From assembly GCA_013696965.1 (NCBI GenBank), contig JACCXN010000091.1, forward strand, positions 186,001 through 250,000: a stretch of DNA of 64,000 nt. Reading direction: 5' to 3'. The number at the start of each line of letters is the position of its first letter. The stretch's first letter is position 1. Origin of the DNA: Bacteroidota bacterium (GTDB lineage Bacteria; Bacteroidota; Bacteroidia; JACCXN01). Below the pieces are notes generated by a model. It made no database searches. It had not been told where the DNA came from and saw only the letters and a list, made by a program, of their open reading frames with translations. The position numbers were made by a program, and so were the translations under genes. Positions 29,716-39,646 of this stretch are shown here, piece after piece.

Positions 29716-31468
29716 CTATTCTTTTCTCTTTTATTTTTTTATCAAGTTGTTCAGAATTACCACCTGCTTTTTTTGCTTTTTCCCAGAACTGAACAGCTTC
29801 TTGCTTTTCATTTAATTTAAATAGTGTATCACCATAATGCTCAAGAATCACACTACTTTGAGCGCCTCCATTTTCCAAAGCCTTTTCCAACCATATTTTA
29901 GCCTCAGGATAATTTCCCTGAACATACAGTATCCACCCATAAGTATCCAGAAAAGAGGCATTATTAGGCTTTAATTCATTTGACCTTTTTGACATTTCTG
30001 CTGCCCTGTCCAGTTTTTCTTCCCTTAATGATAAATAATAGCTGTAATTATTCAAAACATAATAATTATTCGGCTCTATTGCCAGGGCTAATTCATAGGA
30101 CCCATCTGATTCAGGATGCTTTTTTTGCATATTGTAAACATCCCCTAAACTAGAATACAATTGAGCTTTAAGTGGTTTATTATCTATCACCAAAATCACT
30201 CCGGTTTCAAGCATTTCTACGGCTTTTGTATAGTTTTTTAATTGAATGTTTGCAATTCCATTAAAAAGGTAAAGTGAGGGCTGTGTTGGAAACAATTCAA
30301 TTGCCTGTTCACTTTCTTTTTCCATTGCTTCAAAATCATTCAACTCCGAATCTAAAAGAAGAAGCTGGTTCCAAATTACAAACTTATCCTTATCATACAA
30401 AATTGCTTTTCTGAATTGCTCTCTTGCCTCAACATACTTTTTTTCCCTAAGTAAAAAATCACCATAAATGGCAAAGGATTTAGCTTCTTTGGGGTGAGTT
30501 TTAATTAAATTTATTGCAAGTTCAAATGCTTCATCTTTTAAATCATTTTTACTTTCTGTTATTACATAGTATGACAACAATATCTTAACTTTTGTATCAA
30601 TATCTAACTCAACATTTAAAAAGGCTTTCTCAAGATGTACAAAGGCTTTTTCATTTTCATCTTTTCTATTGTAGAAATCTGCCAGGGAAAGGTGCACATA
30701 AGGGTTGTTAGGATCAAACTCAAGGATCAGATTAAATGTTTCCAATGCCTTTTCATCCATTCCCTTTGATTGATAAAGATCTGCAAGCATGCCATAATAC
30801 CTTGGTTCATTAGGAAAAGCAACAATTAATTTTTTTGTTTCCTCCACGGCTTTCTCATGATTCCCTTTGGAAATATAGATTCTTTGTTTTTGAATGGAAA
30901 TCTCCTCACTTATTCCTGTTAATGCTTCCACACGATCATAAACTTTCATTGCCTCTGATGTTTTGCCTGAAAGCAAAAAAGCATTTGCCAATTCTAAATT
31001 ATAATCGATATTTCCTGGCCACATTTTCACCATTTTTTCATAAATACTCACGGCTTTATTATGTTGTCCGTTCTTTTGCAACAAATTTGCGTATTGAAGA
31101 CTGAACCACTGAATGGAAGGATCTATTTCTGCAGCTTGCTTTGCAAATTCCAATGCAAACTCATTTTTGCCCATAAGGGTATAAATGCCTGCTAATTCAT
31201 AAAAAGGTGTAGCCTTGGTATTATCAATCTTAATGCACTGTGCATACAAGTTTGCAGCAAGGTCATAGTTTCCAAGAATTTTCTCTTTATTGGCAGTATG
31301 AAAGCTGTATTGATATTTAAGATTGTCTCTTTCTGTTAATTCCCCCTTCTTTAAATTATTTTTTGGGGGCTTCTCCTCACTGTTTTTTTCCACAAGGGAT
31401 TTATTGCTTTTACAAGAAATAAATCCTGTAAAAGAAAACAATATTAAAAAGAGAAATATTAACCTCAT
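29699..31468 (-). CDS. TPR-repeat lipoprotein
   Basis: This 589-residue lipoprotein has a signal peptide and lipobox GFISC. About twelve TPR units follow, for example ATPFYELAGIYTLMGKNEFALEFAKQAAEIDPS and PYVHLSLADFYNRKDENEKAFVHLEKA. TPR arrays are protein-protein scaffolds. Its fixed place upstream of the DUF4292 and EnvC-like genes suggests an envelope assembly role, but no specific partner can be named. Confidence 0.88.
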   Translation of the reverse strand: MRLIFLFLILFSFTGFISCKSNKSLVEKNSEEKPPKNNLKKGELTERDNLKYQYSFHTANKEKILGNYDLAANLYAQCIKIDNTKATPFYELAGIYTLMGKNEFALEFAKQAAEIDPSIQWFSLQYANLLQKNGQHNKAVSIYEKMVKMWPGNIDYNLELANAFLLSGKTSEAMKVYDRVEALTGISEEISIQKQRIYISKGNHEKAVEETKKLIVAFPNEPRYYGMLADLYQSKGMDEKALETFNLILEFDPNNPYVHLSLADFYNRKDENEKAFVHLEKAFLNVELDIDTKVKILLSYYVITESKNDLKDEAFELAINLIKTHPKEAKSFAIYGDFLLREKKYVEAREQFRKAILYDKDKFVIWNQLLLLDSELNDFEAMEKESEQAIELFPTQPSLYLFNGIANIQLKNYTKAVEMLETGVILVIDNKPLKAQLYSSLGDVYNMQKKHPESDGSYELALAIEPNNYYVLNNYSYYLSLREEKLDRAAEMSKRSNELKPNNASFLDTYGWILYVQGNYPEAKIWLEKALENGGAQSSVILEHYGDTLFKLNEKQEAVQFWEKAKKAGGNSEQLDKKIKEKRIVEKLK

Positions 31469-31489
31469 TTATTCTAGTTGAATAATAGT

Positions 31490-32494
31490 TTATTTGGAAA
31501 TTACCGTATAATCTCCAATACTTAAATCATCACTTGTACCCCTATACTCAATGAAATTACCAAGCATTGAGTTTTTAATATTGGCGTTGCTTATTAATGT
31601 ATTGGTTTGAATAATGCTGTTTTTAACAATGCTGTTTTCTACTCTTACATTGTCTCCCAGGGAAACATGTGGTCCAATTATAGAATTCATCAATTGCACA
31701 TTTTCTCCAATAAAACAAGGTTCAATAATCAACGAATTATTTTTTTGAGCACTTTCAGCTGTCATTTTGCTGCCTTTATTAAACTCAAGTACCCGTTGAT
31801 TAGTATAAACAGTTGCATTTTTGTTTCCACAATCCAACCATTCATCCACTTTTCCAGGAACAAATTTAACCCCTTTGTTTTTCATATTCTCAAGGGCATT
31901 AGTAAGTTGGAATTCTCCCTTATCCTTTATATCATTATCTAACAAGTACTGCAATTCGCTTTTAAGATTGGAACCATCCTTAAAATAATAAATTCCAATG
32001 ATAGCAAGATCGGAGACAAAAGTTTCTGGCTTTTCCACAAAATCAGTAATGTTGTTATCACTGTCTAATTTAATTACTCCAAAGGCTCTTGGATCCTCTA
32101 TTTTTTGAACCCATATAATACCCTCTTGTGAGTCATCAAGTTTGAAGTCTGCTTTAAATAAGGTGTCTGCAAATGCAACTACTACTTTACCATTTAATGC
32201 ATCAGATGCACATAAAATGGCATGGGCAGTTCCCAAAGCTTCTTTTTGATAAAAAATGGATCCTTTGGCTCCAAGGCTTTCAGCTATTTTAATTAGTCTA
32301 TCCTCTGTCTCTTTTCCAAAGTCTCCAATAATAAAAGCGATTTCGGTAACTTTTTCATTGCATACTTTAGCAATATCTTCCACTAACCTTTGAACAATAG
32401 GTTTTCCTGCAATGGGTATTAATGGTTTAGGGACTGTTAATGTATGAGGACGCATTCTTTTCCCCATTCCAGCCATCGGCACTATAATTTTCAT
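31490..32494 (-). CDS. Sugar-phosphate nucleotidylyltransferase with left-handed beta-helix tail
   Basis: This 334-residue protein has the nucleotidyltransferase signature IVPMAGMGKRMRPHTLTVPKPLIPIAGKPIV at its N-terminus and a metal-binding VVAFADTLF near residue 105. The C-terminal third shows hexapeptide repeats (NSIIGPHVSLGDNVRVENSIVKNSII). It would make an NDP-sugar for cell-surface polysaccharide. The base and sugar cannot be decided from sequence alone. It lies between dut and the TPR lipoprotein gene on the same strand. Confidence 0.88.
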   Translation of the reverse strand: MKIIVPMAGMGKRMRPHTLTVPKPLIPIAGKPIVQRLVEDIAKVCNEKVTEIAFIIGDFGKETEDRLIKIAESLGAKGSIFYQKEALGTAHAILCASDALNGKVVVAFADTLFKADFKLDDSQEGIIWVQKIEDPRAFGVIKLDSDNNITDFVEKPETFVSDLAIIGIYYFKDGSNLKSELQYLLDNDIKDKGEFQLTNALENMKNKGVKFVPGKVDEWLDCGNKNATVYTNQRVLEFNKGSKMTAESAQKNNSLIIEPCFIGENVQLMNSIIGPHVSLGDNVRVENSIVKNSIIQTNTLISNANIKNSMLGNFIEYRGTSDDLSIGDYTVISK

Positions 32495-32557
32495 AATTTA
32501 AATGTTTTTGGTTTTATATAAAAATACTGAAAATACGAATCATTTAAAAGGAAATTA

Positions 32558-32992
32558 TTATTTTATCCCTGTATGGCCGAAGCCCCCAGCCCCTCTTTCT
32601 GTATCAAGCAATGAATCAGCTAACTCCCATTCAATTCTTGAATGAAGAGCAACTACCATTTGAGCAACTCTTTCGCCATTTTCAACTTTAAATTCTTCAT
32701 TTGAAAGATTTACCAATATTACTTTTATCTCTCCTCTATAATCCGCATCAATTGTGCCTGGTGTATTTAAAACTGTAATCCCATTTTTAAAAGCAAGACC
32801 GCTTCGAGGGCGTATCTGTGCTTCGTAACCAATTGGAAGTTCAATAAATAAACCGGTTGGAATAAGTTTTCTTTCAAGAGATTTCAGCACTATTGGTTCC
32901 TCCAAATTTGCCCTCAAATCCATTCCTGCTGAAGCCAAAGTACTGTATTGAGGCAGTTCGTGTGATGACTTGTTTATTACTCTTACTTTCAT
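32558..32992 (-). CDS. dut: dUTP diphosphatase
   Basis: The protein is 144 residues when started at the ATG at 32992 (KVRVINKSS), the normal dUTPase start; an upstream ATG at 33037 adds 15 residues of non-family sequence. The five dUTPase motifs are visible: [36 protein letters not shown] and [10 protein letters not shown]. The trimeric enzyme hydrolyses dUTP to dUMP and keeps uracil out of DNA. Confidence 0.97.
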   Translation of the reverse strand: MKVRVINKSSHELPQYSTLASAGMDLRANLEEPIVLKSLERKLIPTGLFIELPIGYEAQIRPRSGLAFKNGITVLNTPGTIDADYRGEIKVILVNLSNEEFKVENGERVAQMVVALHSRIEWELADSLLDTERGAGGFGHTGIK

Positions 32993-33078
32993 TTTATTTT
33001 GCTTTTTAATTCTATTATTTATAAAACTGTTGCTCAAGCCTTAATTAACAGTATAACCTTATGGATTTATTTAGGCAG

Positions 33079-34548
33079 CTAAATTACTACTTTTTTAACT
33101 TTTTCAATCAGAAATGCAGTGATAAGAAATGCTATTAGCAATATGGTATTAAAAAAAGTTCGGGCAAATTGTTCATCCGGTGCAAATTGTATACTTACCA
33201 GATAAATAATAACAGCTAAAAAAATGTAAACTCCTGCGTTTTTTAATTTGTAAACAACAGGAAAATGTTTTTGTCCAATAATATAAGATAAAACCATCAT
33301 TACACTATAACAAATCAAGGTAGTCCATGCTGCTCCCAAATAACCCATTTTAGGAATGAGTAAAAAATTGAAAAAAACCGTTATTGCCGCACCAATAATT
33401 GTTAAATAAGCCCCGAACATTGTTTTTCCTGAGAGCTTATACCATATTGATAAATTAAAAAAGATTCCCATAAACAGGTTTGCCAGTAATAATATAGGAA
33501 CAATTTTTATTCCCTCTCTGTATTTTTCCCCAACAAACAATTGCACATAATCAATATAAAGCACAACACATAAAAAAATAAGGGAGCCGGCAAGAATGAA
33601 ATAATTCATTACCTGGGCATATATCTCAGTCCTGTTTTTTTCTTTGTATTGAGCAAAGAAAAATGGTTCTGCTGCAAAACGGAAAGATTGGATGAATAAA
33701 GTCATTAAAATAGCTATTTTATAACAGGCCCCATAAATCCCTAATTGATATAAAGAAACATCAGAGGGAAGTAAATATTTAATCATTATCCTATCGGCCG
33801 TTTCATTTGTCATGCCTGCCAGGCCTGCCAGTAAAAGCGGCAGTGAGTACTTCATCATACGCTTCCACAAGTTTAGATCAAAGGAGTAAAACCTGGGAAT
33901 TAAATAGGGAATAAGCAACAAAACAGTAATAATACTTGCCAATAAATTTGAAATAAAAATATAGCCAATGCTAATTTGAGGGCTATAAACAAGGCTAATT
34001 ATTTCAAATAGAATTCCTTCGCCTTTTTCATAAACCAAAGGGCAAAAAACAAGGAAAAACAAAATAAAGAGTATATTAGAGAGGATACTTGTAAACTTAA
34101 CAAGAGCAAATTTCAGAGGCTTATTTTGTTCCCTGAGTTTGGCAAAGGGAATTGCTGTAATACCATCAAAGGCAATGATAAAAACAAACCAAATAATGTA
34201 CTCCTGATTTTGGGAGTATCCTAAACCCTGTGCAATAAATGGAGAAAGGGCCAGAAATAAAAGAATAAAAACAGTGCTGGATGATAAAATGGAAATAAGA
34301 ATGGTACTATAAACAGACTCCTTATTGTTTTCGGTTTGAGTGAAACGAAAAAGAGCAGTTTCCATTCCATAAGTAAGAATTATGATTAGGAATGAAACAT
34401 AAGCATAAAGTTCGGTAACAACCCCAAACTCTTCAGGAATAAAGATTCTAGTGTAAAGTGGGACTAACAAGTAATTTAATAATCTGCCAAGAATACTTGG
34501 AATCCCATAAATTGCAGTTTGCCCGGCAAGCTTTCTAATCAGGTTCAA
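33079..34548 (-). CDS. Polysaccharide flippase (Wzx/MOP family)
   Basis: This 489-residue integral membrane protein has 12-14 predicted helices and the family opening LAGQTAIYGIPSILGRLLNYLLVPLYTRIFIPEEFGV. Conserved segments include FRFAAEPFFFAQ near residue 295 and YKLSGKTMFGAYLTIIGA near residue 365. MOP flippases move lipid-linked sugars across the inner membrane. It leads the minus-strand run with dut and the nucleotidyltransferase. Confidence 0.92.
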   Translation of the reverse strand: MNLIRKLAGQTAIYGIPSILGRLLNYLLVPLYTRIFIPEEFGVVTELYAYVSFLIIILTYGMETALFRFTQTENNKESVYSTILISILSSSTVFILLFLALSPFIAQGLGYSQNQEYIIWFVFIIAFDGITAIPFAKLREQNKPLKFALVKFTSILSNILFILFFLVFCPLVYEKGEGILFEIISLVYSPQISIGYIFISNLLASIITVLLLIPYLIPRFYSFDLNLWKRMMKYSLPLLLAGLAGMTNETADRIMIKYLLPSDVSLYQLGIYGACYKIAILMTLFIQSFRFAAEPFFFAQYKEKNRTEIYAQVMNYFILAGSLIFLCVVLYIDYVQLFVGEKYREGIKIVPILLLANLFMGIFFNLSIWYKLSGKTMFGAYLTIIGAAITVFFNFLLIPKMGYLGAAWTTLICYSVMMVLSYIIGQKHFPVVYKLKNAGVYIFLAVIIYLVSIQFAPDEQFARTFFNTILLIAFLITAFLIEKVKKVVI

Positions 34549-34634
34549 AGTTACAAGTTACAAAGGAGACAATTGAATTTGAATTGTTTCACAACAGAAT
34601 AAATTATGTAAATATATTATTGCCTTTAATAAAA

Positions 34635-35417
34635 TCATTTCCCAGGGAAAATAGCATTTCTTTTTTCAAGGAAAGCAGTTGTACCTTCATGAAAATCATC
34701 GGTTCCAAAGCATTTTCCAAATTCATCGATTTCCACTTCATATCCATTGAGGGAATAATTGTAACCGGCATTAATGGCTCTTATTGCTCCAGCAATTGCA
34801 ACCGGGGACTTACTGATTATTTTTCCAGCAATTTCCTCACATTTTGCAATTAATTCATTTTGTTCTACCACATGATTTACCAAATTGTACCTAAATGCAT
34901 CCTGGGCCGTCATCATTTCTGCTGTCATAATCATTTCAAATGCTTTTCCCTTTCCAACAAGTTGAGGCAGCCTTTGGGTTCCACCATATCCGGGTATTAC
35001 TCCCAAAGAGACTTCAGGGAGCCCCATTTTAGCATTACTTGAAGCAACTCGCAAATGACATGACATCGCCAGTTCCAAGCCTCCCCCAAGGGCAAAGCCA
35101 TTTACAGCTGCAATTACCGGCTTTGGCAAATTTTCTATTACATCAAAAAGGGTATGCTGGCCAGCGGCACTAAGTGTTCTTCCCTGTTCAATTTCAAAAT
35201 CAGCAAATTCTGCAATGTCTGCTCCTGCTACAAAAGCCTTAGTTCCAGCACCTGTAAGGATAATAACTTTTACCTCATCATTAATGGCTGCATTTTTAAA
35301 AGCAACACTTAATTCAGCAATAGTTTTTTTATTCAGTGCATTAAGTTTATCCTCACGGTTAATTGTGAGTGTAAGGATACCATTGGCATTAACGGAAAGT
35401 ATATTTTCAAAAATCAT
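34635..35417 (-). CDS. Enoyl-CoA hydratase/isomerase family protein
   Basis: This 260-residue crotonase-fold enzyme has the oxyanion-hole regions FVAGADIAEF and AAVNGFALGGGLELAMSCHLRVAS. The catalytic glutamates fall in GGGLELA and GLPEVSLGVIPGYGGTQRL. Both glutamates fit a true hydratase acting in fatty acid or butanoate-type metabolism. It is a separate gene from the flippase run and precedes it by 86 bases. Confidence 0.93.
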   Translation of the reverse strand: MIFENILSVNANGILTLTINREDKLNALNKKTIAELSVAFKNAAINDEVKVIILTGAGTKAFVAGADIAEFADFEIEQGRTLSAAGQHTLFDVIENLPKPVIAAVNGFALGGGLELAMSCHLRVASSNAKMGLPEVSLGVIPGYGGTQRLPQLVGKGKAFEMIMTAEMMTAQDAFRYNLVNHVVEQNELIAKCEEIAGKIISKSPVAIAGAIRAINAGYNYSLNGYEVEIDEFGKCFGTDDFHEGTTAFLEKRNAIFPGK

Positions 35418-35495
35418 TGTGGTATATTATATTCATTAAAAAGTTTGATTGAAAAATAGTGTAAAATAGTCTTTGATAACTGTTTTTTTTATTGC

Positions 35496-36419
35496 TTAAA
35501 CCAAAGCAATATCAAATTGTACCAGGTCAATAAAATCTTGTATACGTTCATCTACTTCAGCGGGAGATAAATTGACAATTCTTTGAGTTCCGAATTTTTC
35601 AACACAAAAAGAGGCCATGGCTGAACCAAAAATAATAGCCCTTTTCATGTTTTCAAAAGAAATGTCTTTGGTTTCAGCAAGGTATCCGATAAAACCTCCT
35701 GCAAAAGTATCACCAGCGCCTGTGGGATCAAAAACCTCTTCAAGAGGAAGGGCTGGTGCAAAGAAAACCTGTTCTTTATGAAAGAGCAAAGCTCCATGTT
35801 CTCCCTTTTTAATAATCAAATATTTTGGCCCAAGTGCCATAATCTTTTGAGCAGCCTTTACCAATGAATATTCCTTTGACATTTGTCGTGCTTCTTCATC
35901 ATTAATTGCCAGCACATCAACCATTTTTATTGTTTCCATTAATTCATCCCAGCTGCTGTCCATCCAAAAGTTCATAGTATCCATTACTATTAATTTAGGA
36001 CGCTTTTTTAATTGTTTAATAACATTCATTTGAACCACTGGCATAAGATTACCAAGCATTAAAAAATCACAGTCCTGGTATTTTTCAGGAACAATAGGAT
36101 TAAAACCGGCAAGAACGTTTAACTGTGTATCAAGAGTGTCACGGGTATTCATATCTATGTGATACTTGCCTTTCCAAAAAAAAGTTTTTTCTCCTGCTTT
36201 AATTTGAAGTCCATCCAAATTTATATTTCTGCTTTTAAGAGTTTCAATATGCTCCTGAGGAAAATCATCCCCTACAACAGAAATAAGATTAATTTTTTTT
36301 GTGAAATAAGATGCCGAAAGGCTTGCATATGTAGCTGCTCCTCCTAAAATTTTTTCTGTTTTATCAAAAGGTGTTTCAATAGCATCAAATGCAACTGTAC
36401 CAATAATTAATAGGCTCAT
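35496..36419 (-). CDS. PfkB-family sugar kinase
   Basis: This 307-residue ribokinase-fold kinase has the N-terminal GGAATYASLSASYFTKKINLISVVGDDF and the catalytic signature DPTGAGDTFAGGFIGYLA near residue 245, where the aspartate of GAGD is the base. The exact substrate (ribose, adenosine or another sugar) is not evident. It is a single gene followed downstream by the hydratase. Confidence 0.9.
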   Translation of the reverse strand: MSLLIIGTVAFDAIETPFDKTEKILGGAATYASLSASYFTKKINLISVVGDDFPQEHIETLKSRNINLDGLQIKAGEKTFFWKGKYHIDMNTRDTLDTQLNVLAGFNPIVPEKYQDCDFLMLGNLMPVVQMNVIKQLKKRPKLIVMDTMNFWMDSSWDELMETIKMVDVLAINDEEARQMSKEYSLVKAAQKIMALGPKYLIIKKGEHGALLFHKEQVFFAPALPLEEVFDPTGAGDTFAGGFIGYLAETKDISFENMKRAIIFGSAMASFCVEKFGTQRIVNLSPAEVDERIQDFIDLVQFDIALV

Positions 36420-36634
36420 TAATAGAATTTTTAAAAATTAATAATTTTGACAAATATATCGGATATTTATCTGATTGGAGTTGTTTTTATCCCTTTTTAA
36501 TAAACAATTCCTTGCTCAAAGCACATTCATTTTAATTAAATGATCCACAATAAAGGAAAAGCTCAAGTGCATGTTAAAAATAACATGCTCATTTATAATT
36601 GTTTGCAATCATATTAAATATTTATGCTAAAATA

Positions 36635-36666
36635 ATTGCATATTTATATGATTACTTCTATTTTTG
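36635..36666 (+). promoter_or_regulatory. tRNA-Asn promoter
   Basis: ATTG at 36635-36638 and TATTTTTG at 36659-36666 are separated by 20 bases, matching the Bacteroidota -33/-7 pattern. The expected start lies about 15 bases before the tRNA. Confidence 0.6.
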
Positions 36667-36687
36667 CATTCCTTTTTAGGAAAAGAT

Positions 36688-36761
36688 TCCTTCTTAGCTC
36701 AGCTGGTTAGAGCATCTGACTGTTAATCAGAGGGTCCTTGGTTCGAGCCCAAGAGAGGGAG
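36688..36761 (+). tRNA. tRNA-Asn (GTT)
   Basis: The full cloverleaf folds: acceptor stem TCCTTCT/AGAGGGA (36688-36694 with 36754-36760), anticodon stem TCTGA/TCAGA with loop CTGTTAA giving anticodon GTT at 36722-36724, and T-arm CTTGG-TTCGAGC-CCAAG. CCA is not encoded. Its 3' end is the integration site of the island that follows, and the element supplies the last bases, so the gene stays intact. Confidence 0.96.
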
Positions 36762-36762
36762 C
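36740..36762 (+). repeat. attL, in the tRNA 3' end
   Basis: This 23-base copy (GGTTCGAGCCCAAGAGAGGG then AGC) overlaps the T-arm and acceptor stem of the tRNA. It matches attR at 56,137-56,159 at 21 of 23 positions. Confidence 0.85.
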
Positions 36763-36788
36763 ATCCCTTGAGTTTATAGGGGTTTGAA

Positions 36789-36821
36789 AGGGGTTTAATG
36801 AAAATTAAGCCCCTTTTTTTT
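36789..36821 (+). terminator. Terminator after tRNA-Asn
   Basis: An 11-bp stem (36789-36799 with 36804-36814, one G-U pair), a GAAA loop and eight T follow. It lies just inside the island, so it is probably supplied by the element; the presumed original tRNA terminator is now beyond attR. Confidence 0.85.
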
Positions 36822-36875
36822 ATGCTGTAATTTCTGGAGTTAATGCCTCATTCAGCTTCATTTGGATTCAAATGC

Positions 36876-36896
36876 GTTTCCCCTATTCTTTCCCCT
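36876..36896 (+). repeat. Paired TTTCCCCT motifs near attL
   Basis: TTTCCCCT occurs at 36877-36884 and 36889-36896. The same pair appears at 56,065-56,083, and a third pair at 44,428-44,448. They could be recombinase arm-type sites. Confidence 0.4.
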
Positions 36897-36956
36897 GTGG
36901 ATGTATTTAGAAAAATGCTATGTTTGTGCTGATATATACAAGTTGTGTGATGTTTT

Positions 36957-37574
36957 ATGAAACCAATATTCTCTAGGAACGAGGACATTGACAAAATTGC
37001 ATTTTTGAATTGGCGAATCTCTCCACATTCTGAAATACTTAATATACTTAATCTAGCTGATGGTTTCCTTTTGGCTGCTATTGAACTCGCTACACAATGT
37101 TTAGAAAATAATGAAGGCAAAAGAGCAGATATAATAATATTTCCAATATTAACAAATGCAAATCACGGGATAGAACTTTATCTTAAGGCTTTAACTTGGA
37201 TGCTTAACAAGCTATTAAACACTGAGTATAAGATAGAAGGAAGTCATAATATCAAACAGATTTACCAAACTGTTAAATGTAAAATAAAAGCATATAATGG
37301 ACAGCTAACTTTAAAAGACTTTGAAGAAGAAACCAAAAGTTTATCAGAATATATTACTGAATTAACTGAAAAAATCAAATCCACAGAAAAAAAAGATAGA
37401 ATGGATTTTTCCCGGTATCCTTTTAGTAACAAATATGAAAATCATTTTTATGTGGACGAAATCGGTAATGTTGAGATAGATTTAGAAAATTTTATTCTTC
37501 GTTTTAACATAATCAGAGAAAAGCTTGAATACATAACTGAACATTTTTATTATGATGAGCTAAATCAAGAATAA
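36957..37574 (+). CDS. Hypothetical protein, HEPN-like features
   Basis: This 205-residue mostly helical protein is the first gene of the island. Segments ANHGIELYLKALTWML (around residues 72-87) and EGSHNIKQIYQTV (around 98-110) resemble the helix pair and the GH(D/N) turn of HEPN-type proteins, which occur in RNase toxins and abortive infection systems. No full Rx4-6H motif is confirmed, so I infer only a loose similarity. It stands alone on the plus strand, next to the tRNA. Confidence 0.5.
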   Translation: MKPIFSRNEDIDKIAFLNWRISPHSEILNILNLADGFLLAAIELATQCLENNEGKRADIIIFPILTNANHGIELYLKALTWMLNKLLNTEYKIEGSHNIKQIYQTVKCKIKAYNGQLTLKDFEEETKSLSEYITELTEKIKSTEKKDRMDFSRYPFSNKYENHFYVDEIGNVEIDLENFILRFNIIREKLEYITEHFYYDELNQE

Positions 37575-37632
37575 AAAAACATCGTACAATCGAGTAGCCC
37601 GCCCCGTCTGAACATCAGACAGGGTGAGGCTC

Positions 37633-38214
37633 TCACCACCTCTTTTTATCAATCCATTTAATCAGCTCATTCCGCTTAAAATACAGCTTTTTTCCATCCT
37701 TATGCCACGGCAAACCTTCTTCCCTGCGCCTGTCTAATGTGGATTTGCTGATTTTTAATAAATCCATTGTCTCTTTCAATGTTAGGAATTCTTTTGTTTC
37801 AGGATAAAGCTTTTCAGACAATTTGGTTTCTTTAACAGGCTCTTCTGTTTCCGGAAACTCTTGCTGAATTTTAGAATAAGATGATATAAATTCAATTTCT
37901 GCTTCAATCCATTTCACAGGGTCGTAAATTGTTTGTTCTTCTGCAATTGTCTCTCTTTCCAAATCATACTGTTCAGGAAAACTTTCTGCAAGTTCTTTTG
38001 GTATAGTTCTTTGATATTGCTTTAAAATTTTTAAACAATATAGCAACATGCCCATTTTGTTTGAAATTGAATCTATTCCTGCAAGAAGATTGTCTAAAAA
38101 TTCAACAACCTCTCTGTTCCTGTGCAGTGATAATAAATAATTTTGCAAGAATGATAATTTCGCTTTATGTAATTGTAGAGAATTCCATTTTGATAAAAAG
38201 TAACTGTCTGTCAT
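37633..38214 (-). CDS. HTH-domain protein, excisionase-like C-terminus
   Basis: This 193-residue protein has a helical N-terminal region of unknown function and a C-terminal HTH_17/excisionase-type DNA-binding domain. That domain reads LTLKETMDLLKISKSTLDRRREEGLPWHKDGKKLYFKRNEL, with the winged-helix recognition in the STLDRRREEG segment. It begins 15 bases after the integrase gene on the same strand, so it may control excision or integrase expression. The N-terminal part is longer than in plain excisionases. Confidence 0.75.
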   Translation of the reverse strand: MTDSYFLSKWNSLQLHKAKLSFLQNYLLSLHRNREVVEFLDNLLAGIDSISNKMGMLLYCLKILKQYQRTIPKELAESFPEQYDLERETIAEEQTIYDPVKWIEAEIEFISSYSKIQQEFPETEEPVKETKLSEKLYPETKEFLTLKETMDLLKISKSTLDRRREEGLPWHKDGKKLYFKRNELIKWIDKKRW

Positions 38215-38229
38215 TATTTAGTAAAATTT

Positions 38230-39396
38230 TTAGTTATATATTTTTGAAAGTTTATTCATTGATTCATATAATCCCTTTGTTAGAGACTTGGCGTATATTT
38301 GAGTAGTGCCAATATCTGAATGCCCTAATAAATCCTTTAAATAAAGTATATGGGTATCTGCTTCAATATGATTGCATGCAAATGAATTACGGGCAGAGTG
38401 AAAAGTTAATTTCTTTTTAATTCCGGTATATATCATTAATTCTTTCAGGTTTCGGTTCACAACCTGATTTGAAATTGCTTTAAACACGTTAATTTGCCCT
38501 GAGATTGCCTCTTTTTTAAGGTGCATCAGGATTGTTTTTGCCAACGGGATAATTGGTATGGTAATCTCCTTTCCCGTCTTCTCCATCACAATTTCAAGCC
38601 TGTCCGGGTTTTCTTTGATATTACTCCATTTAAGATTGACGATGTCAGAGAATCGCAATCCTGTATAACAGGCGAAAAGAAAAGTTTCTCTTGTCGTTTG
38701 AACTCTTAGTAAATCCTCTGGAAGGCTGGCTGTTTTCAATTTTTTGATCTCCTCCACCGATAAGAATGCCCTGTTTGCATCTGCCAACTTTATTTTAAAA
38801 TGATCATATGGGTTTTTATCCAGTAGATCCTTCCGAATTGCAATTTTTATAATTGTTTTTAAACATTTATGTCTTCCAAAAGTACCGCCTGTTTTATTTT
38901 TTCTTACAAGGCGCAAATACTTGTCCAATCGTTCTATCATCTCCACATCTATATCCCCAAAGTTGAGGTCGGGATTGAATTCTTTTAGTATTTGTAGGGT
39001 ATATTTATAGGACATAATAGTTGATTCTTTTTTTACCCCAATCCACAGTTGAATCTGATCTTCAAAAAACTGGTAAAAAGTCATAGCTCCTTCCCGTTTG
39101 AAGAAGTTTTTAACTACTGTTTTTGTTACTGGTTTTCCCATTGTATCCATACGTAATACATACTGGTCAAATGCCGCAATCTTCTTCCCCAGATAGGAGT
39201 TTAAAAGTTGAAAATTCGCTCCTGAAACAGCCTTTACTGAGCCTTTATCCCAGTTCACTTTCTGAATCTCCTTTCCTGTTGGAAGTTTTATTAAATGTTT
39301 ATTCAGCCTTACTAAAAAATAGAGAGGGTGCTTGCCATTTTGCTTTACGGGTTTATCGTCCCTGATGATTAACTTGATGCTGTAATTTGTTGCCAT
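38230..39396 (-). CDS. Tyrosine recombinase (island integrase)
   Basis: This 388-residue integrase has an arm-binding N-terminus (about 1-100), a SAM-like core-binding domain (about 105-195) and a catalytic domain. The catalytic set is visible: R248 in ACYTGLRFSD, H333 and R336 in FHSARNSF, H359 in LGHSDIG and the nucleophile Y368 in TTQIYAK. It is very likely responsible for insertion at the tRNA-Asn gene 1.5 kb away. It belongs to the type common in Bacteroidota integrative elements. Confidence 0.93.
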   Translation of the reverse strand: MATNYSIKLIIRDDKPVKQNGKHPLYFLVRLNKHLIKLPTGKEIQKVNWDKGSVKAVSGANFQLLNSYLGKKIAAFDQYVLRMDTMGKPVTKTVVKNFFKREGAMTFYQFFEDQIQLWIGVKKESTIMSYKYTLQILKEFNPDLNFGDIDVEMIERLDKYLRLVRKNKTGGTFGRHKCLKTIIKIAIRKDLLDKNPYDHFKIKLADANRAFLSVEEIKKLKTASLPEDLLRVQTTRETFLFACYTGLRFSDIVNLKWSNIKENPDRLEIVMEKTGKEITIPIIPLAKTILMHLKKEAISGQINVFKAISNQVVNRNLKELMIYTGIKKKLTFHSARNSFACNHIEADTHILYLKDLLGHSDIGTTQIYAKSLTKGLYESMNKLSKIYN

Positions 39397-39646
39397 TTTG
39401 TTTTTATTTTTGTTTCAAGCGAAAAGTTCTAAATTTATTTTTGTTTTATAAAGGGAAATTATATTACTTACAGAGGCTGTGGAGAATAAAATATGTATAA
39501 CACTTTCATGATTTTTTGAGTGCGATTATAGATATAGCAGTATGTGATTGTTTGACTTACTTTAATCGCCTCATATGATCCCTTTGGTTTACTTTATTCC
39601 CTGAGTTCCCCCAATTCCCTGAGCTCCCTTAATTCCTGTTGGACTC

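Noticed and set aside
36848-37120. Minus-strand 90-residue frame near attL
   Set aside because: It lies mostly opposite the longer HEPN-like gene and its C-terminal part covers the TTTCCCCT pair; no domain is seen.
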